From Artemia franciscana (lineage: Eukaryota; Arthropoda; Branchiopoda; Anostraca; Artemiidae), in contig NC_088872.1 of assembly GCF_032884065.1 (NCBI RefSeq), forward strand, positions 2,046,001-2,110,000: a stretch of 64,000 nucleotides of DNA, read 5' to 3'. The notes below the pieces were generated by a model. That model had not been told where the DNA came from. It saw nothing but the letters and a program-made list of their open reading frames with translations, and made no database searches. This document shows, piece by piece, positions 38,561 through 49,654 of the stretch (the first letter of the stretch is position 1; each line of letters opens with the position of its first letter). The position numbers were made by a program, and so were the translations under genes.

Positions 38561-38958
38561 CTTTACAGATTGGGACAGCGGGACACAAATGACGACCGGG
38601 ACACCGGGAAAACTTGCTGCACCACTAGAGCCATTTAAGACCTTATGACGTTAGAGACTGGGACACAGGGACACAAATGACGACCGGGACACCAGGAAAC
38701 AAGGAATACAAATGACGACCGGGACACTCAAAGAGAAATTACAGACCGGGACACTCAAAGAGAAATTACAGACCGGGACACCGGGACACAAATGACAACC
38801 GGGACACAGGAAATATAAATGACGACCGGGACACTCAAAGAGAAATTACAAACTGAGAATCTGGGACACAAATGACGACCAGGACACCGGGACACAACTA
38901 CAACGGGAACGCTGGAAGGGTACAGGGGGGATATAGCAATGACGACGGGGATATTCAA

Positions 38959-39138
38959 TTAGCAATCACCATCAACAAAGCTCAAGAACAATAATTAGAA
39001 AAATGCGGTATAGATCTGAATACGGATTGTTTTCTCAATGTTGCATGTTGAAGAGTCCGTAAACCTGACAAAAAATTTATATGCACAGACAATGGGACAG
39101 CGAAGAATGTTGTATATTCCCAAGTTTTACGTAGTTAA
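38959..39138 (+). pseudogene. Helitron helicase C-terminal remnant (H7)
   Basis: 60 codons including the stop: LAITINKAQEQ, stop, LEKCGIDLNTDCF, then a 9-base-shorter middle (VAC in place of SHGQLYVAC), and PDK...LYAQTMGQ-like frames to VLRS. Motif VI is damaged. Confidence 0.65.
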
Positions 39139-39140
39139 AA

Positions 39141-39312
<172 letters not shown>

Positions 39313-39424
39313 CTATCTATATTCACAGGTGGGACACAGAGACACAACTAAAATGGCACGTAACCAATATGGCACGTAACGAAAAATTAGGAAAAACCGT
39401 CAATTCAATTTATAATTAAATAAA

Positions 39425-40915
39425 AAAAAAACAAGTTTTTCAACTGCAAGTAAGGAGCGACATTAAAACTTAAAACAAACAGAAATTATTCCATATATGA
39501 AAAGGGTTGTCCCCTCGTCAACGCCTGGCTCTTTATGCCAAAGTTAGACTATTTCTCACAACTCTACTTTTTAAAACAATAAGAAACCTTAGCGTAAAGA
39601 GCGAGCAGTTGAAAAACTTGTTTTTTTATTTTTTATGAATGTTTTTTAATTATTACATGTTTTGATTTTGGCTCACCACACATGAATAACTAAAATAAAA
39701 TTTGTATATTAATTATTTTTTTTTGGGCTAAATGGCTTTCTCATAGTTTTTTTTATTAGTAATAAATATACGTAACTTACAAATTAACTTACGTAGCAAA
39801 ATTTTGCATTTGTATATTTTTACCTCGTATAAGAAGGGGCTCTCCGTCTGGTCAATATATTGCTCCTTACATTACAGGTTCAATTTGGTCCCAATTCTTA
39901 GATAATGACCCATGGATCACAAAGGCCGTAGCATAAATAGTTGAAATTGCTAAAAAATACTTTAGCGTAAAGAGTGATGTATTGAGGAGGAGACGAACTC
40001 CCTTATATACGCAATAGTTTCTGTTTATTTTTGGTTCTAATGCTGCTCCTTACCTCCACATAAAAAGTACTTAATTTATTTTCTCATTGTTTTTTTTAAA
40101 TAATGCTTGAAAATCCTGCGGCCCCTTCATGAAGATTTTCTTCTTTTATGATAAATTCCTCTATAGAAAAAGTTCCCACGTTACCCCCTTCCCTGACCCC
40201 CCTTTAACATGAAAAATCCCCCTGAAAACGTCTGTAAAAGTCCCAATAACCATTAATATATGTAAACAATGGTCATAGTTTGTAACTTGCAGCCCATCCC
40301 CTGGGGACACTGGGGGATTACGTCGTCCCGAAAGACAACATTTTTTGGTTTTTTGACTATTCTAAGCAAAATGGCTATCTCAGACTTTTGATCCAGTGAC
40401 ATTGGGGAAAAATGTGGTGCACTTCAAGTTTTTGGTTACTTAAAAAGGCCACTATAACTTTTAATTTCCGTTCGAATGAGCACTCTCACGACAGTTTAGA
40501 ACCACTGGGTCGATACGACCACCCATTGGGAAAAAAACAACAGATAAACACACATCCGTGATGTATTTTCTGGCAAAAAATGCAAAATTCCACATTTTTG
40601 TAGATTGGAGCTTGAAACTTCTACAGTAAGATTCTCCAACATGCTGAATCTGATGGTGTGATTTTTGTTAAGATTCTTTGACTTGTAGGGGGTGTTTTTT
40701 CCCTATTTTCTAAAATTAGGCAAATTATCTCAGGCTCTTAACTTTTGATTGGTCAAATTAAACTTAATGAAACTTATATATTTAGAATCAACGTAGTTAA
40801 TGCGATTCTTTGATGTAGCTATTGGTATAAAAATTCTCTTTTTTAGAGTTTCAGTTAATATTGAGCCGGGTCGCTCTTTACTAAAGTTCGTCACCACGAA
40901 CTGTTTGACTTATAG
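39425..40915 (-). repeat. R-family repeat, near full-length copy (R3)
   Basis: Minus orientation, about 1.49 kb. The 5' end at about 40905 (cgtcaccacgaactg, gagccgggtcgctc) is nearly intact. The 3' module at 39437-39620 keeps one hairpin arm whole and the other shortened. It directly follows the truncated end of Helitron H7. No coding frame. Confidence 0.8.
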
Positions 40916-41169
40916 GATTTTCAATTTTTGAATTCAGTCTTTACACTTGCGAGTGCGAAGTTCAAAAATAAAAAATGTATGAAAAATCATTATAAAACTA
41001 AAGAAAAGATCATGATGGAGCTCTAAAAGGTGTAACTTTTCTGATTACAACAGCAGATGGAAAATACTACCATTATTTGGCAGCGAACTGGGTATAATTC
41101 CAGTGTTTGGATGATTAAAATTATGTAAGAATATAGGCTAATTCCAACATCTTCTTAACAGATTGGAAA

Positions 41170-41490
<321 letters not shown>

Positions 41491-41499
41491 CATGTATTT

Positions 41500-42487
41500 A
41501 ACATACAACATATAATTGTTCATGGGAAAAACAATCTGTGTTCAGATTGCCCTTGAGCTTTCTTGACAGTGATTGCTAATCGAACATTCCCTGTGTCCCT
41601 GTCGTCATTTATATATCCCCCTGTGCCCCCGGCATTCCCCTTGTGGTTGTTTCCGTGTGTCCCGGTCGTCATTTATATTCCCAGTATCTTGGTCGTCATT
41701 TTTGTCCAGTCTGTAATCTATCTTTGAGCGTCCCAGTCGTCATTTATATTCCCGGTGTCCCGGTCGTCATTTGTGTCCCGGTGTCCCAGTCTGTAATTTC
41801 TCTTTGAGTGTCCCGGTCGTCATTTATATTCCCTGTGTCCCGGTTTTTAGTTTTCTTTTTCTCCTTTATTTTTCAGTTTTTTCCTTTGTTTAGTTTTTTT
41901 CCTTTTCAGTTTTTAGTTGTTTTTTTTTAATTTTTTTTTTTAGTTTTTGTTGTTTTTTTCTTTTTATTTTTTTGTAGTTTTTACATTTTTTTGGCTTTTT
42001 TTTGTTTTTTTTATTTTTAGTTTCTTACCTTTTTTTTAGTTTTTTAGCTTTTTTAGTTTTTTTAGTATTTTATTTTTAGTTTTCTGTAGTTTCTACCTTT
42101 TTTCTTTTTTTTTTCTTCTTTTGTATTAATGCACCAAACGACTTTTTTAACTTTTTTTAGTTTTTTTTAGTTTTTTTTTTCTTTTTTAGTTTTTAGTTTT
42201 TTACCTAAATATAGTTTTTTTTAGTTTTTTAGCTTTTTTAGTTTTTTTTTATTTTTTTCTTTTTAGTAGTTTTTACCTTTTTTGTTTTTTTTCTTTTGTA
42301 TTAATGCTAAGGCCAAGGTTCGAACCTGGAACCTCTCGGACCTGGAACATAACGCTTTACCAACTCAGCTACTTCGGCTTGAATTCATTCGTTTTTGAAT
42401 TAGTAGGCTATATGATGAAATAATTCAGACGTCATATAATGACGCCACCCGACAGACCCACAGACAACTTATTTTTATATATATATA
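41500..42487 (-). mobile_element. Helitron copy H8 with captured tRNA-like segment
   Basis: Minus orientation. The 5' TC start is near 42487 (TCTATATATATATAAAAATAAG on the minus strand), followed by the leader (gacgccacccgacagaccc on the plus strand), a tRNA-like segment (42302-42378) and a long A-rich tract (42290 down to 41855) in which a taatacaaaagaa motif occurs twice. Minisatellite (41580-41850) and a shortened helicase end (41500-41580) follow. The 3' hairpin end is missing. Confidence 0.65.
42302..42378 (-). ncRNA. tRNA-like segment with A and B boxes (SINE head type)
   Basis: Minus strand starts GCCGAAG. The A box TAGCTGAGTTGG (plus 42360-42371) matches the Pol III consensus exactly, and the B box GGTTCGAACC is at 42317-42326. 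The T arm pairs (CCAGG/CTTGG), but the anticodon region and acceptor stem do not fold as a normal tRNA, so this is a tRNA-derived repeat and not a functional tRNA gene. It lies inside Helitron H8. Confidence 0.6.
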
Positions 42488-42493
42488 GATATA

Positions 42494-42639
42494 TACTAGC
42501 TGTTGGGATGGCGCTTCGCGCCACCCCAACACCTAGTTGGTGGGGGTGCTTCGCGCCCCCCAAAGCCTCCCGCGCGCTTAATTCATTACGTGCCATATTA
42601 GTAACACTCCATTGTAGTTGTTTCCCTATGTCACACCTG

Positions 42640-42701
<62 letters not shown>

Positions 42702-42947
42702 TTTAACTACGTAAAACTTGCAAATATACAACATTCTTTGCTGTCCCATTGTCTGTGCATATAAATAGATTGTCAGGTTTACCGACTCTTGAACATACAA
42801 CATATAATGGTTCATGGGAAAACAATCCGTATTCAGATCTATACCTCATGATTCTAATGATTGTCCTTGAGCTTTGTTGATGGTGATTGCTAATCGACCA
42901 TTCCCTGTGTCGCCGTCGTCATTTATATAACATCCTGTGCACCCCGG
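42494..42947 (-). mobile_element. Helitron copy H9, 3' half, joined to 5' end of H8
   Basis: Minus orientation. The CTAG end is at 42494-42497, preceded by a hairpin (ggcgcttcgcgcc core at 42510-42522) and a GC-rich block. An AT tract (42643-42698), helicase C-terminus (42702-42890) and a scrap of minisatellite (42900-42945) complete it. Its 3' CTAG lies about 7 bases from the 5' TC of H8, repeating the head-to-tail arrangement of H5/H6. Confidence 0.75.
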
Positions 42948-44059
42948 CTTCCGGAAAACTTGAAACTTGTTGTTAAATGGTTTATTTCCAAGTTTTTCCA
43001 ATATTTTTGAATTTTCAAGATTGAAAAGCGTCGTTGAATTATCGAATTAGTTTCTGGATGTTTTGCACGGTCGAGTTTGAAAGCACTGGTGAAAATTTTG
43101 CACACGAACCTTTAATATTTTGTAAAAACTAACAGAAAAATCATAGAAAATTCTGGCTTTCAGGTTGAATAGACCTAATAAGGAGCCTTGTGGCAAAAAA
43201 TATTTTTAAATATGTTCTTGGTGCTTTAAAAGATTTTTTATACTTGACACCAGAAACCAGATTGAAAATGATTTAATATGTAGTAAATGGGAAAATTCAG
43301 TATAAAATAAGGCCAAACAAAAAAGCCAAAAACACCAATTAAAAAAGAACTTACATTGAAACCGTATGCTTAGCAGCTTCTATGAGGATATTTCCTAGCC
43401 TACACCAGAAACTTAATTACAATTGATGTAACATACGATGGATACAAATTGAATTTTTGAATTATTGCCTGTATTACCTGAAAAATCCTTTTGACTAGTA
43501 TCTGCTCATTGAATTCTTAGTTTAATCCACTTAATAGTAATAACACAGACCAGTATTTAATCTAAAAACGCTTAAATAGAGTGGTTAATACCATTAGGCT
43601 GTCCCAGTTCTAAAAGAGATGGAGAAACCTTAATAGGATATTTTTTACTGAGATGGTTGCATGGGAGAGCTCAACGTTGGCAGATCAAGAGTTTTGTGAA
43701 TCACGAGCCCCATTTTGTCCCTGTAATTGGAAAAGGTCTCTCGAGCATGCGTGAAAGTGTCAAACTCCATACTTATTTGTTTTAAAACAGACTTTTTAAA
43801 TAGTCCTTTTCTTTTTTGCGTACTTGTTTTCTCTCTTTAAGTCCTCTTTGTATTTTGTTTTCATTTGTTCTTTTTAATCTTTTATAGTTCTTTTCAATTT
43901 TTAGGTAAAGATTTCCTAATTGAAGCTTTGAAATATCACTTATTGAAAACCGAACAAAAATTACTCTAGCCATCACCTCGAACGAGACCTCGTTTTCCGT
44001 ATTGACTGCCTAAGACGAAAGTAAAACAGTTCAAAATAGGGATGATACCTTTTTATTGA
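42948..44059. other. No gene seen
   Basis: AT-rich unique-looking sequence without convincing coding signal. Confidence 0.4.
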
Positions 44060-44081
44060 CAGTAAATAGATATAAAATTAT

Positions 44082-44951
44082 TTAACTGGATATTTCGAAC
44101 ACATATACAGTGTTCATCATCAGCAGTAAAACTAAAAGACATGAATAAAAATAAGGAAAATTTATACCTATTAAACTAATTACATATAGTTTATTGCTCG
44201 TATTTTTTTTCAATGCAACAGTGGAGGCAAATCTCTTTGACTTTTTCGGTTCCGGTTCATTAGAATTATCTGATATATTACGTGGACAGAGGTCATAGCT
44301 CTTAGGTGAGGTGATATTTACTTTATTTGACCTCAGTAAATTTTCATAAATTGAGTTCAATCCAAATTCACCTGTTTCTCTGTTTAAGGAATTATTCATA
44401 AATAGAATTTTTTTAATTTCGATTGTTTCCCTGAAAATTTGCTTTAAACCTTGGTCCCTAGAAACCAAAGAAACATTTTCAAACAAAATAAAATAATTTG
44501 GAAAATTAAAGATATGTTCCGAGACGGCCGACGTGAAATATTCAGGTTTAGTATTTTGCTTTAAAGGCGATGAAATAGAATTTTGATATTGTAGTAATCC
44601 CGTTTTTAAATTCTGGTTTGTACGTCCCATGTAAGAGCTTCCACAAGTACATGGAATTTTATAAACCCCAATTTGTTGCTCTACGGAACTCCGATGCTTT
44701 CCAGAATTTAAAAAACTAGCCAAAGTATTACTACCTCTTAAAGCTACCTTTAAGCCGTTATTTTGTAAAATTCTTTTAAGTTTCTTACTTAAACCTGGAA
44801 CATATGGTAAAGAACAAAAAATATCTTCCTTTTTTGTTGTTTCCAGAATATCGTTAGAACATTCTAGAAATTTTTTCCTTCTTTTCGAAAAAGTCCGGTC
44901 AATTAACCAGCCCAGATAATGGTTACTTATTAAAATCTCTTTTAACAACAA
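44082..44951 (-). CDS. PLE linker and GIY-YIG endonuclease ORF
   Basis: 289 open codons. WLIDRTFSKRRKKFLEC and LPYVPGLSKKLKRILQNNG form the PLE linker. NTLASFLNSGKHRSSVEQQI then GVYKIPCTCGSSYMGRTNQN is the GIY-YIG nuclease core (GVY...YMG with CxC). EHIFNFPNYFILFENVSLVS and ETIEIKKILFMNN are the conserved PLE tail. The frame runs on past the usual end into a hydrophobic stretch (YFYSCLLVLLLMMNTVYVFE) that overlaps the hammerhead-like segment and is likely untranslated in the parental element. GIY-YIG supplies the nick used in target-primed reverse transcription. Confidence 0.75.
   Translation of the reverse strand: MLLKEILISNHYLGWLIDRTFSKRRKKFLECSNDILETTKKEDIFCSLPYVPGLSKKLKRILQNNGLKVALRGSNTLASFLNSGKHRSSVEQQIGVYKIPCTCGSSYMGRTNQNLKTGLLQYQNSISSPLKQNTKPEYFTSAVSEHIFNFPNYFILFENVSLVSRDQGLKQIFRETIEIKKILFMNNSLNRETGEFGLNSIYENLLRSNKVNITSPKSYDLCPRNISDNSNEPEPKKSKRFASTVALKKNTSNKLYVISLIGINFPYFYSCLLVLLLMMNTVYVFEISS
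44093..44123 (-). ncRNA. Hammerhead-ribozyme-like core in PLE 3' region
   Basis: Minus strand: CTGATGA (perfect core), one unpaired T, stem GAACAC, loop TGTATAT, stem GTGTTC, then GAAATAT. About 20 bases on, ATATC could supply a stem III partner and cleavage triplet, with ACTGTC further along. Same architecture as the motif at 25974-26004. This is the most canonical of the three in the window. Catalysis is not shown; stem I pairing is weak by eye. Confidence 0.6.
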
Positions 44952-45013
44952 TAATTCCTTCTCAATGAATTTTGGAGAACAAATTCTAAAAATTCGGTCA
45001 GTTAAGGATATGA

Positions 45014-45882
45014 TTAAGCCAATTTTTCCTTGGCGAGCATGACCAGAGTAAAACGATATAATCTTTTTTTGTTAGTAGGTTTTCTGTAAATCATAAAATC
45101 CAGACTATTTTCATTTTTTAAAAGAAGGACATCCAGAAAAGGAAGTTTATTATCCTCTTCTAATTCTATTGTAAATTTCAAATCCCCTCTCCAGAAATTA
45201 AGATGTTCTAAAAAACTTTTTAATTCCTCCACCCCATAATTCTATACTGAAATTACGTCATCCATATATCTCCCCCAAAATTTATGTTTTAAAAAATATG
45301 AATCTAACGCTATAGTTTCAATATTTTCTACAAAACAATTTGCTAATAAAGGACTTAAAGGGGCTCCCATGGGTAAACCATTTACTTGTTCGAAAAAACC
45401 ACCAATACTTGTTCGAAAAAACCACAAATAAGTCCAAATTTCTTAGTATGTTTCTCTCAAGAAGAATTTCTGCGGCTTTTACATCAATACTCGCATACAT
45501 TGACACTATGTCGAAACTTGAAATTATAGAATTTGAAGAAATCTCAACTTCTTTTAGTTTTTTTTACAAGTTCTGACGAATTCTTAAAGTAAGAAATTTG
45601 TGTAGACATGAGTGGTTTACACAATTACACCAGCCACTTACGCAGAGCACTTGTTGGTGACTTGTTACTCGCAATAATTGGTTGTAATGGCAGATTTGGC
45701 TTATGTATCTTTGGAAGTCCATATAAGCTAGGGCACAAAGAACCTCTTGGTAAGAATTTGTTGAAAATTATCGCTGCCTTAAGGTAAATTTGATCACCAC
45801 TTTCTGAGATATGATATATAAATGTAGCATACGTGATTTTCTTTTGTTTTGAATTAATACATTCATGTAAAATATTTATCAT
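45014..45882 (-). pseudogene. PLE reverse transcriptase region
   Basis: Open pieces on the minus strand: FLPRGSLCPSLYGLPKIHKP with LQPIIASNKS (RT N-terminal motifs), MYASIDVKAAEILLERNIL (motif A region), NGLPMGAPLSPLLANCFVEN (motif B), WGRYMDDVISV (catalytic YMDD-type box) and EEDNKLPFLDVLLLKN (the PFLD motif after the palm, typical of PLEs). They fall in different frames separated by stops and small indels, so no intact RT is encoded. Confidence 0.8.
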
Positions 45883-46399
45883 TTTGTTTTGTTTTTCTTT
45901 AAATATGGACTTGAATCACTGGTACACCGAAATAGCTGAATTTAATATGCTGTTTCGAATTAGTTTCGTAATTTGGAGCTACTTGGATTCATCTTTAAAC
46001 CAAATTGCTTTCAATGGTTTATTTTGTTTTAGAAAAAACCATGATTTGTAATTTTTCTAGTTGGTTAGATTAATATATCGTACCTTCTAGCATAAGAATA
46101 AAAAATATGGGTTGTAGGCATATGGCTCTATATTATAGGCAGAACTGGACTGTAGGTTCAGATTATTTTATTGAATTAAAAATTCGTTGACCGACTGCAA
46201 GAATGTTTTAATTTTCATTTGCTGCGTCTTATCTTAGCTAATATTCCATATGTGGTTATAAAGTCAACCTGAAGAAATCAAAATTAAATTGTTTGAAATT
46301 TCGTTCCTCGCTTTGCAGTATTTATTAAAATATATGAATAAAACTATTAAAGTCTAAACTAAATAAGTAACTATTTAGTAACTTAGGTCTCATTCATTT

Positions 46400-48095
46400 T
46401 TCAAACAGTTCGTGGTAAAGAACTCTAGTAAGGAGCGACCCGGCTCAATAGTAACCAAAACTTTTAAAAATGGAATTTTGATACCAACAGCTACATCAAA
46501 AGAATCCAATTTTGATGCTGATTTTGATGACTGAATTTTGATGAAGTTTCATCAAGTTCAGTTCTACCCATCAAAATTCACGAGCCACAGAAAATTTGCC
46601 TTATTTTAGAAAATAGGGAGAAACGCTCCATAAAAGTCATAGAATCTTAACGAAAATCACACCATAAGATTCAACGTATCAGAGGACCCAACTGTAGAAG
46701 TTTCAAGCTCCTATCTACAAAATGTGGAATTTCTCCTTTTTTGCCAGAAGGTAGATCACGGGTGCGTGTTTATTTTTTTTTTCTTTTCCCCTGGGGTGAT
46801 CGTATCGAAGGAGTGGTCCTAGAATGTTGCGAGAGGGCTCATTCTAACGGAAATGAAAATTTCTATTGTTCTTTCCAAGTGACCAATAAAATTGGAGGGC
46901 AACTAAGCCACCTCCCACGCTAATTATTTCCCCAAAGTCACCGGATCAAAACTCCGAGATAGCCATTTTATTCAACATGGTCGAAAAATCTTACAACTAT
47001 GTGTTTGGGGACGACTCACTCCCCCTCATTCCCCAGGGAGGGGCTACAAGTTACAAGCTTTGACTAGTGCTTACATACAGTAATGGTTATTGGGAAGTGT
47101 ACAGAAATTTTAAGGGGAATTTTTTGGTTGGGAAGGGAGGGGTTGAAAAGCTGGAGATATGTTGGGGGAACTTTCTATGGAGGAATCTGTCATGGAGGAA
47201 GAAAATTTCAATGCGCGGAGCGCAGGATTTTCTAGCATTATTAAAAAAGAAAATGAAAAATAAATATGAAAAAGGTTTTTCAACTGAAAGTAAGGAGCAG
47301 CATTAAAACTTAAAACGAACAAAAATTATTACTCATATGAGGGGTTCACCTCCTCCTAATACCTCACTCTTTACGCTAAAGTATTTTTAGTAATTTCAAC
47401 TATTTATTTAACTATTTATACGGGTTTTGTGATTCAGGGGTCATTCTTAAGGAATTGGGACAAAATTTAAGCTTAGTGTAAAGAGTGAGGCACTGACGAG
47501 GGGGTGAACCCCCTCATATACTTAATAAAAACATACAAATACAGAAGTTCGTTACGTAAGCTAACTCATAAGTTACGTATATCTTTTACTAATAAAATGT
47601 TCGTAAAAAATTAAAAGTTTTAGTAGCCTTTTTAAGTAACCAAAACACTGGATGGCAACAAGGCCTCCTCCCCCGCCCCTTTTTTCTCAAAATCATTCGA
47701 TCAAAACTATGAGAAAGTCATTTAGCCAAAAAAATAAATATGCAAATTTCGTTTTAATTATTCATCTGCGGAGAGCCGAAATCAAAACACATTAATTCAA
47801 AACGTTCAGAAATTAAGTAAAAAAACAAGTTTTTTAAACTGAAAGTAAGAAGCGACATTAAAACTTAAAATGAACAGAAATTACTTTCCATATGAAAGGG
47901 GCTGTTCCCTCCTCAACGCCCCGCTCTTTACGCTAGAGTTTTTTACTGTTTTAAAAAGTAGAGTTGAGAGAAAGAGTAAAACTTTAGTGTAAAGAGCGGG
48001 GTGTTGAGGAAAGAGCATCCCCTTTCATATACGAAGTAATTTCTGTTCGCTTTAAGTTTTAATGTCGCTCCTTACTTTCAATTAAAAAATTTGTT
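46400..48095 (+). repeat. R-family repeat, longest copy (R4)
   Basis: Plus orientation, about 1.69 kb. Starts with the small palindrome agttcgtggtaaagaact (46405), then tagtaaggagcgacccggctc. It runs through the ccagaag...gggtgcgtg, gagagggctcattctaacgg and gttattgggaagtgtacag blocks to a first AACTGAAAGTAAGGAG module (47280) and ends in the hairpin at 47835-48085. The 13-mer AGTAAGGAGCGAC occurs at the start, and its inverse (GTCGCTCCTTACT) at the end. No coding frame. Confidence 0.85.
47835..48085. repeat. Snap-back hairpin terminating R4
   Basis: Arm 1 (aactgaaagtaagaagcgac...ctctttacgctagag, 47837-47940) and arm 2 (tttagtgtaaagagcgggg...gtcgctccttactttcaatt, 47972-48083) are reverse complements over roughly 105 bases with few mismatches. 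The loop of about 30 bases contains agtagagttgagag. Equivalent hairpins occur at 52171-52424 and, inside the inverted-repeat arms, at about 24650-24940 and 27780-28045. Confidence 0.85.
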
Positions 48096-49365
48096 TATTT
48101 ATTTATTTAAAGAGAATGAACTAGGACTTGAATGACCTACTGTTTTAGGCGGATGGGCAATGCTTTGAAGGTCAAAGTTTTCATTCTCACTTTCCTTGGT
48201 CCTCTTTGTGGTCGCTGCCCATCTATCGTTTCGTCGAGTGTGATTTTAGAAAGCGTATAGTTAGTATTCTTTTGATATATCCAAAATAGAGCAGTTGCTA
48301 CCATTTGGTTTTATTTATGATCGTGTCATGACATTTCATTTCGACACACCTCGTTTGTCACTGGATCAACCTAATTAATCTTAGTTACGCAGTGGAGGCT
48401 CCTAGGCTCGTATACAAGACTGACTATATTCTTATCTAACCTATAAGCGTTTCGTAAGTAAGGTATACGGAAGCAAGGGCAGAGACAAGAGTATACGAAT
48501 AGTGAGAGCGTGAAAGCTCCCCTTGTAACACAGAAATATTTTTAATGTAAATTAAAAGGTTATTTTAATATGTTACCTACACAGACGTGGAAGATATCCC
48601 CGAAGAATATTGTGTGTCAAAATCTCCCCCTCACCCCCATCTATCAAACCTAAAACTAAAAAACAAAACCTAAAAAAATATTTACAGCATTTAAGAATTT
48701 CTTGTAACTAAATATCTTCTGAATTGTAGGTGAATATTCCAAGGATGAGATGAGAACCAGTCTTGGAACTATATCTTCTTTGTTCATTGCAAAAACATAC
48801 TTTCATTTTTCACTAAGTAGACAATCGTTTTTTTTTTCTTTTTCTTGCTTTTTTTCTTTTTTTCTTGCAGACACTTGACACAAATATATCGGTAGGGGAG
48901 GCTCCAGGCCTCTAGCCGATTTCAAGGGCTTATTTAGAGCCTCCCTGAATAAATTTCCTGTCGTGACAAGCCTTTTTGTTGTTATTGTTCTATTTTTTTT
49001 TCTTTGTGTTGCTATGGATGAAAGGCTCATGCAATATATTACCATGTATTGGCTACCTCTGTGCCTTTCGCGTGGTATGTTTACTGACTCCCTGCCTCAG
49101 CATCCCAAAATATATCACTGAATTTTTTTGAAATATGAATGAATTTTATCTTTGGAATTTCTTTTCGGCCCTATTGTTTTAGCTTTAGCCAAAGCTTTGA
49201 CTATTTTTCTACTGTAATATCCAATTTTATTTGACATCACCTGTTTAAAACCTTAGTTCTACTTCATACGCATAAGATGTATGCAAGATGCCAAAACTGA
49301 TAAAAGCTGGTGATTTTAGATGATGAACCTTGTCTTATAATAGATAACATCTTTCCTTTACCCTT
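48096..49365. other. No gene identified
   Basis: Unrecognised sequence with a T-rich stretch at 48828-48865. No supported coding region. Confidence 0.4.
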
Positions 49366-49369
49366 AGAT

Positions 49370-49470
49370 GACAGACTTGCTACTTGTCCTTGTAAAAATT
49401 ACCCAGCAACTGAAACGTCGATTCAACACCCTATGCACCAGCATAGGTTCTGTGGGATCTTTATCCTTTA
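49370..49470 (+). mobile_element. LINE 5'-region scrap
   Basis: cttgctacttgtccttgtaaaaa...cagcaactgaaacgtcga matches the region upstream of the endonuclease in the LINE at 57.3 kb (cttgctacctgtccctgtaa...cagcaactgaatcgtcga, 57330-57380). A short orphan piece. Confidence 0.55.
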
Positions 49471-49654
49471 TATTTCCTTATCCTCAGCCTGATCCTCACT
49501 ACCTGAACTTTCAATAACTGAAAAGAAAAAAATTTACGCCTCGAGACTTTGAATGAGCTCAGTTATTGATCTCTTTCAGCCAAACCTAGTGAATGAACTG
49601 GAAGTCATTATTTTGTTCTGTATGAATATGTTACTTTTAATTTTAATGCTGTTG

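Larger units (their letters stand above)
44060..46050 (-). mobile_element. Penelope-like element, most complete copy (P4)
   Basis: Minus-strand element of about 2 kb, in order: an N-terminal extension (ISVYQ..FKSIFKEKQNKMIN, about 46000-45880), RT motifs (45882-45242), thumb region (45232-45014), linker plus GIY-YIG (44951-44082) and a hammerhead-like end (44093-44123). PLEs are reverse-transcriptase elements related to telomerase RT. The frames are interrupted several times; one interruption is a 20-odd-base tandem duplication of cttgttcgaaaaaaccac at 45389-45425. Non-functional. Confidence 0.85.

Noticed and set aside
42302-42378. Functional tRNA gene
   Set aside because: A and B boxes are good but the acceptor and anticodon stems do not pair normally; tRNA-derived repeat is the better reading.
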